This document shows, one piece after another, positions 9,386 to 17,462 of a stretch of DNA of 64,000 nt. Each line of letters begins with the position of its first letter. Within the stretch, counting starts at the first letter, position 1. Position numbers and translations under genes: made by a program. The notes under the pieces were generated by a model. The model worked only from the letters and a program-made list of their open reading frames with translations, was not told where the DNA came from and did no database searches. The stretch is from Candidatus Gastranaerophilales bacterium (GTDB lineage: Bacteria; Cyanobacteriota; Vampirovibrionia; Gastranaerophilales; Gastranaerophilaceae): positions 101,336 through 165,335 of the forward strand of contig CALUUH010000003.1 in assembly GCA_944323875.1 (NCBI GenBank). Reading direction: 5' to 3'.

Positions 9386-9501
9386 TTGTACACGAAGTGT
9401 ACTTCTATATCTTTACTAATGTCCTAACAATCGTCTTATAACAAGATTTAAAATGCGCACAAAATATAATAATCGACTTTTAAAAATCCCGTATAATGTA
9501 C

Positions 9502-9515
9502 GAGCAGAGGCACGA
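9502..9515. repeat. GAGCAGAGGCACGA element, copy 1
   Basis: The exact 14-mer recurs at 18660-18673. In both places it is followed by a CG-rich, GAGCGCGAAAGCGCGAG-like hairpin stretch. A related purine-rich string occurs on the minus strand near 58280. Confidence 0.45.
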
Positions 9516-9570
9516 GCGCGAAAGCGCGAGAGACGAGCAACAAACAACGGAAATGTTTAAGAGACATAAT

Positions 9571-9855
9571 TTACAAAGCAATAACTTCAACATTATCAAG
9601 GTTGATACGCTGACGTGCATTCCATAAATCATATTGTGTTTGCAAGTCCAACCAGTATTGAGCAGGTACTTTAAAAGCTTTTTCAAGTTTTAGTGCCATA
9701 TCCGCGCTAATACCACTCCTTCCATTGATCAGTTCAGAGGCCGCATTTCTGGATACCCCAATTTTTAAGGCAAATGCAGTCACTGTCAAGTCATAGTCTT
9801 TTAGATAAATTTCTTTTAAAATTTTTCCCGGATGAGCCGGATTGTACATATCCAT
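9571..9855 (-). CDS. higA: HigA-family antitoxin (XRE)
   Basis: The 94-residue protein opens with NPAHPGKILKEIYL, the signature start of the HigA/VapI antitoxin family. A helix-turn-helix follows (residues ~24-60, ALKIGVSRNAASELINGRSG), then a WLDLQTQYDLW C-terminus. It is the antidote and autorepressor for the toxin encoded 18 nt upstream, so toxin precedes antitoxin as usual in higBA operons. Repression of the shared promoter is inferred from family behaviour. Confidence 0.9.
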   Translation of the reverse strand: MDMYNPAHPGKILKEIYLKDYDLTVTAFALKIGVSRNAASELINGRSGISADMALKLEKAFKVPAQYWLDLQTQYDLWNARQRINLDNVEVIAL

Positions 9856-9873
9856 AATTAGAGTCCTTTCTTG

Positions 9874-10158
9874 TTAATGATAGTCTTGATAATCCACGAT
9901 ATACACATCTGCGGTATTTTCGTCAAACACAAAGGTTATTCTCCAATTTGCCTGTACTGTTACAGCCCATTGACCTTTCATATCTCCTTTTAATCTATGC
10001 AGAGCATACGAAGGAGCTTTTAGCGGCTCAAGGTTTTTCATGACGTTTAGAGTAGATAAAATGATTTGCAACTTGTCTTTGTGATTAGCTTGAATTCCCT
10101 TTAAGGAACCTGACTTAAAAAATTTTTCAAGTCCTTTGTGCTTGAATGACTTTATCAT
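9874..10158 (-). CDS. higB: HigB-like RelE-superfamily toxin
   Basis: HigB toxins are ribosome-dependent mRNA endonucleases. The start is taken as MIKSFKHKGLEKFF (ATG 10158, 94 residues), because that motif begins the family. A further ATG 36 nt upstream overlaps the promoter -35. Visible family features are the SGSLKGI segment, LHRLKGDMKGQWAVTVQANWRITF and the terminal VDYQDYH. The -10 box ends 7 nt before the ATG, so the transcript is probably leaderless. The partner antitoxin follows. Confidence 0.88.
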   Translation of the reverse strand: MIKSFKHKGLEKFFKSGSLKGIQANHKDKLQIILSTLNVMKNLEPLKAPSYALHRLKGDMKGQWAVTVQANWRITFVFDENTADVYIVDYQDYH

Positions 10159-10165
10159 ATTATAT

Positions 10166-10194
10166 ATTATAACCTGTAACCTGACACTTGTCAA
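10166..10194 (-). promoter_or_regulatory. higBA promoter and likely operator
   Basis: Consensus TTGACA, 17-nt spacer and TATAAT. The spacer contains the direct repeat CAGGTTA-CAGGTTA, a plausible HigA operator. The higB ATG begins 7 nt after TATAAT. Confidence 0.7.
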
Positions 10195-10219
10195 GATGTG
10201 TTTTTGAAATCGTTACATT

Positions 10220-11587
10220 TTATAACTTTTGCATTATAAGGGCATATATGTCGTTAAAGACAACTATTATCATCAGAGCTATCAGGAATAAAAATCCCGC
10301 CGTACCTATTTTATTAACTGTTTCTTCATCAAGCGGGCGGCCGCGAAGTTTTTCTATTATCAAAAACAGTACATGCCCGCCATCAAGCGCCGGTATCGGC
10401 AAGAAATTTACAATAGCTAAATCCAATGAGATTACAGCAGTCAGCAAAAGACCCGAAAAAATACCGTTATGCTGAATAATATCTCCGCCGACTTTAGTTA
10501 TTGCAACAATACCGTGCAAGTCTTTGAGCGGAATTTTGCCGGAAAATATCTGCCACAAACCGTATAAAAGCAAATATGTTTGTTCATATAAGTATTTGCC
10601 GCTTGCGATAATCGCTGACTTCGGAGATTTTGTCGGAATAACTATTTCTCTGGCTTCCAGTTCAACTCCGATTACACCGTCTTTGTTCGGATATATCGGC
10701 TTTAAGTCAATAGTTTTATTATCACGGAGCACTGTCAGGCGCACAGGTCTGTAATTGTCAGAATATGCATAAGCCACATCCTCAAGCGTAATTGTACCGT
10801 CAGAAGTGTAAACTTTTTTACCAATCAATTCCTCACGCAGTGCTGACTGTTTATCAGAAATTGAAACCTGACTATCTTTATATTTTTCCATACCGATAAG
10901 CATTTTGTCCGTAAGCGAAATTTCTTTTTCGTATTTTAGTTCAGGCAGCCGGATTGTAACTCCTGACGGAATAAGTTCATTGCGATCCAGAGCAACATTT
11001 AATTTTTTTAGTGCTTCTACATTTTGTTCTACAAGTTCTGTGTCCACCTTGCCGTCAAACGCCTTACTCTGTCTTGCAAACAAAGTGAGTGCCGCCGCGC
11101 TGTCAGCTTTTGAACCGTTTATAGAAACGATTTTATCACCTTTTTCCAGACCGGACTGCCAGACGGATTGTGTTTTATCCGCGACAATGTTTTTAACATA
11201 AATATCGTACTTGCCGGATGGCATGTGTCCCCATAAAAATGCTGTCAAAAGCACAAGAACAAATGCACAGACAACATTTGCAAAAACACCGGCCGATACA
11301 ACAACAAAACGCTGATATATAGGTCTATTTAAAAATCTGTCCGGTGAATCCTCAGGAAGCGGATTTTCTTTGTCATCATCAGGAAAAGCAACATAACCGC
11401 CTAATAGAAAGGCATGGATAAGAATTGTTGTATCTCCGCACTTCTTTTCCCACAATGTCGGCCCTATCGGAAGTCCGAAACCGAACTTATCAACCTTCAT
11501 TCCGAACATTCTTGCCGCAAGATAGTGACCTGCTTCATGCACGAGGATTAAGATACTCAATAATATCAGCATTATGATAATAGACAT
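10220..11587 (-). CDS. rseP: RseP-type site-2 zinc metalloprotease
   Basis: This is an intramembrane metalloprotease that cleaves membrane-anchored anti-sigma factors or signal-peptide remnants. The first membrane helix carries the zinc motif HEAGH at ~17-21. A second helix lies at ~95-120. A PDZ-like domain follows (SGLEKGDKIVSINGSKA), and a conserved NFLPIPALDGGH motif at ~390-402 supplies the third zinc ligand. Final helices are at ~345-365 and ~425-450. The region between ~170 and 300 is longer than in minimal family members. At 455 residues it fits the RIP protease family. It is not in an obvious operon. Confidence 0.93.
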   Translation of the reverse strand: MSIIIMLILLSILILVHEAGHYLAARMFGMKVDKFGFGLPIGPTLWEKKCGDTTILIHAFLLGGYVAFPDDDKENPLPEDSPDRFLNRPIYQRFVVVSAGVFANVVCAFVLVLLTAFLWGHMPSGKYDIYVKNIVADKTQSVWQSGLEKGDKIVSINGSKADSAAALTLFARQSKAFDGKVDTELVEQNVEALKKLNVALDRNELIPSGVTIRLPELKYEKEISLTDKMLIGMEKYKDSQVSISDKQSALREELIGKKVYTSDGTITLEDVAYAYSDNYRPVRLTVLRDNKTIDLKPIYPNKDGVIGVELEAREIVIPTKSPKSAIIASGKYLYEQTYLLLYGLWQIFSGKIPLKDLHGIVAITKVGGDIIQHNGIFSGLLLTAVISLDLAIVNFLPIPALDGGHVLFLIIEKLRGRPLDEETVNKIGTAGFLFLIALMIIVVFNDIYALIMQKL

Positions 11588-11650
11588 AAACTCTCCCTAA
11601 TCAACTGTGTTTATATAAATAGTATAACACAAAAAGAGAATTTGTATCTT

Positions 11651-12607
11651 TTATTTATTGTGGTTGCAAGAGCGTTTTTCTTCCCAGGAAAGCCCGTCAC
11701 AGTGCAGGTAATCTAAATTTTCATTTTCAATTACCCATCCGGCACAACCAAAGCCATCTTGAAATTCAGTATCATTTTTACAACGGTTTGCAAAACTATT
11801 TCCACCGGCAAATGTATCTTGGATTCCTATAGGTACGACCCCATTTTTGCCGACGAAAAATATAAAATAATCTTTTCCCCATACATTAGGTTTCTGTATT
11901 CCGTTAATATCATAGTAAACTGCAAAACAAATGTTTTGTGAGAGTTTGCCGGTACCATAATTAATACTACAGTCGGCTGAATAAGTATATATTGCGATGG
12001 TATCGCCGTTTGCTAAATATGCATAGGTATGAGAGTCTTGTTTATAAGCATCATCATCTGCATCATTTGTTGGTGTAGTTTCGCCGGAAATAGAAGCATC
12101 CAGACGAGTATGCCCAAAGGCGCAGTTTTTATCCTTATTCGCCTGACACATTTTGTCAATTTGCATATACTTAGAAAGTATTATCATTGCATTATTTGCG
12201 CCTTTTCCGCAAAGTGGATTTACATTCCCCTCTTCATCTTTATTGCACAAACTGTTGCCATCCCCACCAAGGTCCCAGCGCTCCGGAGTCCCATAATCTA
12301 TTACTGCAAGCTGCCATGCCTGTGACAACACTGAATATGCTTTTTTTAATTTGGATACAACAACTCTTTCCTGATACTTCGTTACTAAAGAAGGTATTGT
12401 CATTGCGGCGACTATTCCAATTATAGCGATGGTGATGAGGACTTCCGCGAGAGAGAAGGCGGCAGTTTTAGAAGTGATTAAGTAACTAAGTGATTGAGTG
12501 ATTAAGTGGTTACAGGTTTTAGGCTCTGTAGCTTCGTGACGGGATACGTCATTTTTCGTCACCTTACTCACTCCACTCACATAACTCACTTTAAAATTTT
12601 TTTTCAT
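11651..12607 (-). CDS. Prepilin-type protein with unusually long leader
   Basis: The start is the ATG at 12607, which follows AGGAGGT by 6 nt, giving 318 residues. The type IV prepilin site AAF|SLAEVLITIAIIGIVAAMTIPS lies at ~45-67, so cleavage would remove ~47 residues rather than the usual 6-25. The mature part has the N-terminal hydrophobic helix and then a Cys-rich globular domain (about ten Cys, including CNKDEEGNVNPLC). The leader is homologous to that of the prepilin at 62565 and is partly encoded by 8-bp repeats. It is probably exported and assembled as a minor or major pseudopilin. No pilus assembly genes are adjacent. Confidence 0.85.
   Translation of the reverse strand: MKKNFKVSYVSGVSKVTKNDVSRHEATEPKTCNHLITQSLSYLITSKTAAFSLAEVLITIAIIGIVAAMTIPSLVTKYQERVVVSKLKKAYSVLSQAWQLAVIDYGTPERWDLGGDGNSLCNKDEEGNVNPLCGKGANNAMIILSKYMQIDKMCQANKDKNCAFGHTRLDASISGETTPTNDADDDAYKQDSHTYAYLANGDTIAIYTYSADCSINYGTGKLSQNICFAVYYDINGIQKPNVWGKDYFIFFVGKNGVVPIGIQDTFAGGNSFANRCKNDTEFQDGFGCAGWVIENENLDYLHCDGLSWEEKRSCNHNK
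12472..12511. repeat. Five 8-bp degenerate tandem repeats inside a prepilin leader
   Basis: Plus-strand units read AAGTGATT, AAGTAACT, AAGTGATT, GAGTGATT, AAGTGGTT. They encode the L-I-T-Q-S-L-S-Y-L-I-T segment just before the prepilin processing site. The unit length is not a multiple of three, so a gain or loss would shift frame. Confidence 0.8.
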
Positions 12608-12716
12608 ATCATACCTCCTAACCATTTGTATCTTATATGTAACTTAAATGTAATCTACAAATAAGTTTATCGTTAGTTTATAAATTTGTCAAGAGAATTT
12701 TTGCAAAGAGGAACTT

Positions 12717-13034
12717 ATGCAGCGAAAACTTGTATCCAGCGGCACAGGATGGAAATTATACATGCCAAAAGACGTATTAAAACTTTTGGGGTTTAATCCA
12801 AATGAAACAGAAGTACTTCTTAAAATAGATAAAAATAAACTGAAAATAACAAAAGCAGACCCTGATAAAAATAATCAGGATCTGTTAATCAAAAAGTTTA
12901 ACCGCTGCGGTAATGGTTACGGCATCTACATATCAAATTCAATAATCCAGTTTTTGGAAATTGATCCGGAACTTGATGAAGTAAAATATACTATTGAAAA
13001 TGATGTGCTTAATATTTCCAAAGCCGTATTATAG
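12717..13034 (+). CDS. Tandem AbrB/MazE-like swapped-hairpin protein
   Basis: The 105-residue protein is an internal duplication. Residues ~2-48 and ~57-103 both follow the pattern K..S/R.G.G..[LI]Y[MI]......[LF]......E.....L.I.KA, typical of SpoVT/AbrB-like DNA-binding hairpins. It may be a small transcription regulator that acts as a pseudo-dimer. AGAGG precedes the ATG. It is divergent from the prepilin gene at 12607, which it could regulate (inference). Its end overlaps the convergent speE by 6 nt. Confidence 0.65.
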   Translation: MQRKLVSSGTGWKLYMPKDVLKLLGFNPNETEVLLKIDKNKLKITKADPDKNNQDLLIKKFNRCGNGYGIYISNSIIQFLEIDPELDEVKYTIENDVLNISKAVL

Positions 13035-13880
13035 CAGTTCTTTCAAATAGTTTGGCAAAGCAAAACGTGCAAGATGATATTCTTTGTTATAAATCTTACA
13101 AGTTTTGGTAATATCTGCACAGCGTCTTTCATCAATATAAGAAAGCGGTTCAACTGTCTGTGAACAGAACGCCCACGCCCAGTATCCGCCCGGATAAGTC
13201 GGAATATTTGAAGTATAAGTTGCGCAAATAGGGAAAACTTTTTTCAGCAAGTTATACATCTTTTTAATTTCTTCCTTATTTACAACCGGTGACTCTGACT
13301 GTGCCGCGACAATGCCGCCTTCTTTGAGTGAATTTTTTACGTTAGTATAAAATTCTTCTGTGAACAATCCTTCTCCCGGCCCCATTGGATCTGTTGAATC
13401 TATCAGGACGATATCATATTCGTTTTTCTTGTCTTTGATAAATTCAATGGCATCTTCCACTCGTATTTCAACTCTGCTGTCATCAAGTTTTCCCGCAATT
13501 GTCGGCAGGAATTCTTTGCACGCATCAATAACCATTCCGTCTATTTCGCAAAGAACAACTTTTTCAACAGTATCATGTTTCAAGACTTCTCTGACTGTGC
13601 CGCCGTCGCCGCCGCCTATCACAAGAACTGATTTTGGACATTTGTGGTTCATCATCGGGATATGAGCTATCATTTCGTGATAGTAAAATTCATCGCCTTC
13701 TGTTGTCATCATCAGATCATCCAGAGTCAGAACACGTCCAAGCTGGCTGTCTGTTTCAAAAATCTCTACTTTTTGAAAATCAGATTGTTTTGAAAACAAA
13801 ATTTTACCGGCTTTAATTGCCACGCCGAATCCGCCCGGATTTATTTCGTTATAAAAACCGTTTTTAACACCATTTGTCAT
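13029..13880 (-). CDS. speE: Spermidine synthase
   Basis: This aminopropyltransferase makes spermidine from putrescine and decarboxylated S-adenosylmethionine. The 283-residue length is typical. Visible motifs are the N-terminal FQKVEIFETDSQLGRVLTLD, the QLTTEGDEFYYHEM-type segment, the nucleotide-binding VIGGGDGGTVREVLK at ~86-100, the catalytic Asp stretch VLIDSTDPMGPGEGLF, and YPGGYWAWAFCS near the C-terminus. The hinT-like gene lies 3 nt upstream and is probably in the same operon. Confidence 0.96.
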   Translation of the reverse strand: MTNGVKNGFYNEINPGGFGVAIKAGKILFSKQSDFQKVEIFETDSQLGRVLTLDDLMMTTEGDEFYYHEMIAHIPMMNHKCPKSVLVIGGGDGGTVREVLKHDTVEKVVLCEIDGMVIDACKEFLPTIAGKLDDSRVEIRVEDAIEFIKDKKNEYDIVLIDSTDPMGPGEGLFTEEFYTNVKNSLKEGGIVAAQSESPVVNKEEIKKMYNLLKKVFPICATYTSNIPTYPGGYWAWAFCSQTVEPLSYIDERRCADITKTCKIYNKEYHLARFALPNYLKELL

Positions 13881-13883
13881 TTG

Positions 13884-14204
13884 CTATTCTCCTTTACTAC
13901 CCATAACGTGTACATGCAGGTGAAAAACCTCCTGACCAGCTTCTTTTCCAGTATTAATTAAGGTTTTATATGCTTTTAGTCCGCATTTTTCAGCAACAGT
14001 CTTGACTGCGGCTAAAAGTTCACCCATAAGATTTTTATCATCTAATTCATTTAAAGAGGCAACATGCACTTTCGGAACAACAAGCACATGTACCGGTGCT
14101 TTCGGGTTAATGTCATTAAAAGCGGCAACATAATCATTTTCATAAACAAATTCTGTTCCAAAGTCACCACGTAAAATTTTACAAAAAATACAATCTTGTG
14201 TCAT
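13884..14204 (-). CDS. hinT: HIT-family nucleotide hydrolase
   Basis: The 106-residue protein is a histidine-triad purine nucleoside phosphoramidase of the HinT type. It has the N-terminal zinc-type DCIFCKILRGD, the ND.NPKAPVHVLVVPK segment and the catalytic HLHVHVMG triad at ~96-103. A GAGGT ribosome site precedes the ATG. It is upstream of speE with a 3-nt gap, so the two are likely co-transcribed. Confidence 0.93.
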   Translation of the reverse strand: MTQDCIFCKILRGDFGTEFVYENDYVAAFNDINPKAPVHVLVVPKVHVASLNELDDKNLMGELLAAVKTVAEKCGLKAYKTLINTGKEAGQEVFHLHVHVMGSKGE

Positions 14205-14299
14205 ACAGAATACCTCACTCTACATAGAATGTTATTATAAGATAAAATAAAAATCAATAATCAACAAAGTTCTACCATCACTCTGTTTTTAAAAATTAT

Positions 14300-14357
14300 G
14301 TATCAAATACAATTCTCATATTTGATACTTGTCAAATAACAGCTTTTATAGTATATA
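14300..14357 (+). promoter_or_regulatory. Inverted repeat plus promoter of the HEAT-queC operon
   Basis: GTATCAAATA and TATTTGATAC form a 10-bp perfect inverted repeat with a 9-nt spacer (14300-14328), overlapping the edge of a TTGTCA -35 (14329-14334). After 17 nt a TATATA -10 follows (14352-14357). The dyad looks like an operator. The regulator is unknown. Confidence 0.55.
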
Positions 14358-14396
14358 TACACTAAAAGGGTGCGGGCTTTATAAGCGGAGCAGCTA

Positions 14397-15380
14397 ATGG
14401 ATAACAAAGACAATCTTGATTTAAAATCTTTAGCCAGGGACTGCGGTTTATTTAGTGAATTACCGGCGGATGAAATTGTCCAAAAAATTTCAGATCTGGA
14501 TAAATCTTATCAGAGCGGGGATTTGGTAAATATATATAATTACTTTTTGTCCGTTTCAACAAACCCTGACGTATTGATGAATGTAATCAGGCTTGCAGAC
14601 AGATTTAGGGATCACTCAACCCTGTCTCCGCTTTTAGATATTCTGTTAATGAAAAATGCAGGCACTCAGGAAATAAAAGAAAAATTTATTAATACACGCG
14701 TCATGTGTGCTAAAGCTATTGCTAATTATAAAGATACAACAACCGTAACACCGCTTTTATATTGTCTTAACAACAAGGACGAAAATTACAAAGTACGACT
14801 GGCATGCGCGGATGCTCTTGGCCGAATCGGCGACAGGTATGCAGTTGCGCCGCTAATCGAAGTGGTAAAAGATGAAGATGAAAAATCCGTATACTTAAAA
14901 GAGTCAGCAGCCTCAGCGCTCGGCATGTTAGGTGACTTACGTGCAATAGATCCGCTTGTAAGTATTCTGGAATCCAACAAGGGTATATGGGATAAATTCA
15001 CCTTTCTGAAAGAACGTGTAATTGAAGCTCTGGGAAAAATGCGGATAAGTAACAATGACAGAGTATTTAACGCGCTTAAAGACTCCTTGCTTGATGAATC
15101 TCCGCAAATTCGTATCAATGCGATAGAAGCACTTATGGACAGCGACCATGAACTTGCTTACGATACAATAAAACGCTGTTTGACAGAAGATGACGACTTT
15201 GAAGTTAAGAAAAATGCACTCATAGCCTTATACAATCTCGGCGGCCGCGAAATTCTTGATGAAGTTATAAGTTTGCCAATCTATTCAAGTGACTTAAAGG
15301 AAGAAGCGCAAAACATGATTGACGAATACGAAGACGAAGTTGTAGAAATATACAGAGATGACAGGAACAACCAGCAATGA
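14397..15380 (+). CDS. HEAT/PBS-lyase-type repeat protein
   Basis: The 327-residue protein is built of ~30-residue helical repeats from about residue 90 on. Each has the form of DVRxxAAxALGxIGDxRAVxPLI (for example VRLACADALGRIGDRYAVAPLI, KESAASALGMLGDLRAIDPLV). Such proteins are protein-protein interaction scaffolds, and cyanobacteria use similar ones in phycobilisome lyases. Catalytic function is not evident. GGAG precedes the ATG. The stop overlaps the queC start by 4 nt, indicating translational coupling in a four-gene operon ending at 17387. Confidence 0.85.
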   Translation: MDNKDNLDLKSLARDCGLFSELPADEIVQKISDLDKSYQSGDLVNIYNYFLSVSTNPDVLMNVIRLADRFRDHSTLSPLLDILLMKNAGTQEIKEKFINTRVMCAKAIANYKDTTTVTPLLYCLNNKDENYKVRLACADALGRIGDRYAVAPLIEVVKDEDEKSVYLKESAASALGMLGDLRAIDPLVSILESNKGIWDKFTFLKERVIEALGKMRISNNDRVFNALKDSLLDESPQIRINAIEALMDSDHELAYDTIKRCLTEDDDFEVKKNALIALYNLGGREILDEVISLPIYSSDLKEEAQNMIDEYEDEVVEIYRDDRNNQQ

Positions 15381-16039
15381 AATCAATAATTCTTCTCTCA
15401 GGAGGTTTGGATTCACTGGTAAGTCTGGGCCTTGGAATAGAAAAATATAATATAAAACTTGCCCTGACTTTTGATTACGGACAAAAATCCGCTGCTCAGG
15501 AAATTCAAGCCGCAAAAAGCATTTGCAAGCATTACAAAATTAAACACAAAGTTATAAAACTAAACTGGCTGAAAAATATCACGCATACCTCGCTTGTATC
15601 TAATGATAAAATACCTGTCGGGAAAACACTTGAAGATCCGAATGAATCGGCAAAACTGGTTTGGGTGCCAAATCGTAACGGACTTTTCCTCAATATTGCC
15701 GCATCTTTTGCTGATGCTGAGGATTATGACTACATTCTTATAGGCGCAAACAAAGAAGAAGGTCAGACATTTCCGGACAATACTCAGGAATTTATTGACA
15801 GTCTCAATGTGGAATTTAAGTTTTCAACAAGAAAAAATCCGCAAGTTATTGCCCCCTTGATTAATTGCGAAAAGAATGATATTGTTAAACTGGCATTGGA
15901 AAACAATATTCCGCTGGAATACGTCAGAAGCTGCTACCAAAACAGCGAAAAAAACTGCGGGTTATGCGAATCCTGTATGCGTTTAAAAAAAGCTCTTATT
16001 GCAAATGATAATGAATATTATCTAAACAAATTATTTTAA
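15377..16039 (+). CDS. queC: 7-cyano-7-deazaguanine synthase
   Basis: QueC converts 7-carboxy-7-deazaguanine to preQ0 using ATP and ammonia in queuosine synthesis. The 220-residue protein has the PP-loop SGGLDSLVS at ~7-15, the TFDYGQK motif, and a C-terminal zinc site with Cys in CYQNSEKNCGLCESC (~190-204). The start overlaps the HEAT gene. No queD, queE or queF lies in this window. The next gene encodes a DUF366 protein. Confidence 0.95.
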   Translation: MKSIILLSGGLDSLVSLGLGIEKYNIKLALTFDYGQKSAAQEIQAAKSICKHYKIKHKVIKLNWLKNITHTSLVSNDKIPVGKTLEDPNESAKLVWVPNRNGLFLNIAASFADAEDYDYILIGANKEEGQTFPDNTQEFIDSLNVEFKFSTRKNPQVIAPLINCEKNDIVKLALENNIPLEYVRSCYQNSEKNCGLCESCMRLKKALIANDNEYYLNKLF

Positions 16040-16056
16040 AGGAGTATAAAACCAAA

Positions 16057-16614
16057 ATGATGAAAACACTTCTTACAGACAAAGAAATAAAATATGAAGG
16101 CTGGCAGCTCTCTCCGCATTGGATTTACAAAAATTTCAAAATTCAAGGAGATGCAACTGTCGCTTTTATCGGGGAGTGTGAAGTTAAACTTACGGAAATG
16201 GTTGATATTGAGGACGTTATAAATAACGAACCTATTTACAGTAAATCAATGTTGAGTTTTATCTCCGAACAATTTAATGTCGGCTTAGTTGAAGGTGTTT
16301 TCAGGCAGAGATTGTTAATATGCATTATCAAAGAAGCTCTGGAAAAAAGAGGAATAAAAGTCACAAGAAACGGTGATGATTTGTTCGTAGACAATAAAAA
16401 ACTTACAGTGTCAATCGCGACAAAATCACTCACGTCTATTCTTATCCATACCGGAATAAATATAAATTCTGAGGGTGCTCCGGTCAGCGCATGCGGTTTA
16501 TCCTGTGACTTAAACATAACAGATATTCAGGAATTTGCGACTGAAATTTTAACAAAATATGCAGAGGAATTAGATGATATTGTATTAGCAAGTACAAAAG
16601 TGAGAGGAGTTTAA
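16057..16614 (+). CDS. DUF366-family protein
   Basis: The 185-residue protein matches the DUF366 pattern by eye: WQLSPHWIYKNF near the start, GDATVAFIGECEV, MVDIEDV, SKSMLSFISEQF and a C-terminal CGLSCDLNI segment. The biochemical role is not established to my knowledge. Its placement 17 nt after queC suggests a role related to deazaguanine or tRNA modification, or simple co-regulation. The ribosome site GGAG is 13 nt from the first ATG, and the adjacent second ATG is equally possible. Confidence 0.7.
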   Translation: MMKTLLTDKEIKYEGWQLSPHWIYKNFKIQGDATVAFIGECEVKLTEMVDIEDVINNEPIYSKSMLSFISEQFNVGLVEGVFRQRLLICIIKEALEKRGIKVTRNGDDLFVDNKKLTVSIATKSLTSILIHTGININSEGAPVSACGLSCDLNITDIQEFATEILTKYAEELDDIVLASTKVRGV

Positions 16615-16616
16615 TA

Positions 16617-17387
16617 ATGATGAGAGATGACAACGATATATTTGAGCAGGAGCACCAGCAACCGCAGCATATAAATTACAAAGAATATTCTAAAAAGGTT
16701 GCAAAAAATCCTAATGAAAGCATGATAATGTTTATATCTGCATTTTTTGTTATGCTGTTATTATTCTTAGGCATTGCAAAACAAATTTCTCCGGATGTCG
16801 ATGTCGCAATAGGCGGTGATGACAGCAAAACCGATATTACCGTTGCAACAGATGCAGAAGACTACGCAAAATCTTCTATAGACGAGCGTCTAAAACTTAT
16901 CCAGATGGAAGATGCAGGTATGTCAGTGGGTAACGATTCTGATATTTTTGACGAAAGTCTTGAAGAAAGAGTTAAACTTCCTGCAAAATCAAATGATGCC
17001 CCTGAGCAGGAAACACAGGAAGTCGAAGCAACAATTCCGAATGATCCGCTTCCAACTGCCGAAGCTAGAAAAGAAGCGGTCTCTCAAAACATAGTAGAAC
17101 ATCCGACAGCTACACCGGAGCCGCAGCAGACTACAGAAGCGGTACAGTCTGAGCCGACACCGGTTAACGCTAAAGTTGTCGTAGGATATTACGCAACACC
17201 TGAACAGGCACAGGTAGCAAAAGGTATTTTGATGGATGCCGGCCTGAATATTAATCCTTTTGTCAAGCAAATAGGCGGAGCATACACTATACAAGTTGGT
17301 TCTTTCTCCTCACGCGAAAAAGCACAAACCGCTGCAAATGAACTTTTGAGAAATAACTTCCCTGCAAGAATTATTGTTGAACAATAA
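16617..17387 (+). CDS. SPOR-domain membrane-anchored protein
   Basis: The 256-residue protein has a short cytoplasmic N-terminus, one membrane helix (~38-58), an acidic Pro/Glu/Thr-rich linker (~70-180) and a C-terminal SPOR domain (~182-256; VVVGYYATPEQAQVAKGIL, YTIQVGSFSSREKAQ). SPOR domains bind denuded septal peptidoglycan, so a role at the division site is likely. It is the last gene of the operon and starts 2 nt after the DUF366 stop. A bidirectional terminator follows. Confidence 0.88.
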   Translation: MMRDDNDIFEQEHQQPQHINYKEYSKKVAKNPNESMIMFISAFFVMLLLFLGIAKQISPDVDVAIGGDDSKTDITVATDAEDYAKSSIDERLKLIQMEDAGMSVGNDSDIFDESLEERVKLPAKSNDAPEQETQEVEATIPNDPLPTAEARKEAVSQNIVEHPTATPEPQQTTEAVQSEPTPVNAKVVVGYYATPEQAQVAKGILMDAGLNINPFVKQIGGAYTIQVGSFSSREKAQTAANELLRNNFPARIIVEQ

Positions 17388-17427
17388 ATGTTATTTGTAT
17401 TTTAGGATTAAAAAATATGAAGAAAGC

Positions 17428-17458
17428 AAAAGGCGGCAAATAAGCCGCCTTTTAATTT
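17428..17458. terminator. Bidirectional intrinsic terminator
   Basis: AAAGGCGGC and GCCGCCTTT pair around AAATAA. A-rich and T-rich flanks on both sides let it end the SPOR operon and the convergent surE. Confidence 0.85.
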
Positions 17459-17462
17459 TAGC

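Noticed and set aside
9193..9393. 66-codon minus-strand frame
   Set aside because: It spans the intrinsic terminator at 9355 and is antisense to the small gene at 9137.
12472..12511. CRISPR-like array
   Set aside because: The units are contiguous 8-bp tandem repeats without spacers. No CRISPR array or cas gene was seen anywhere in the window.
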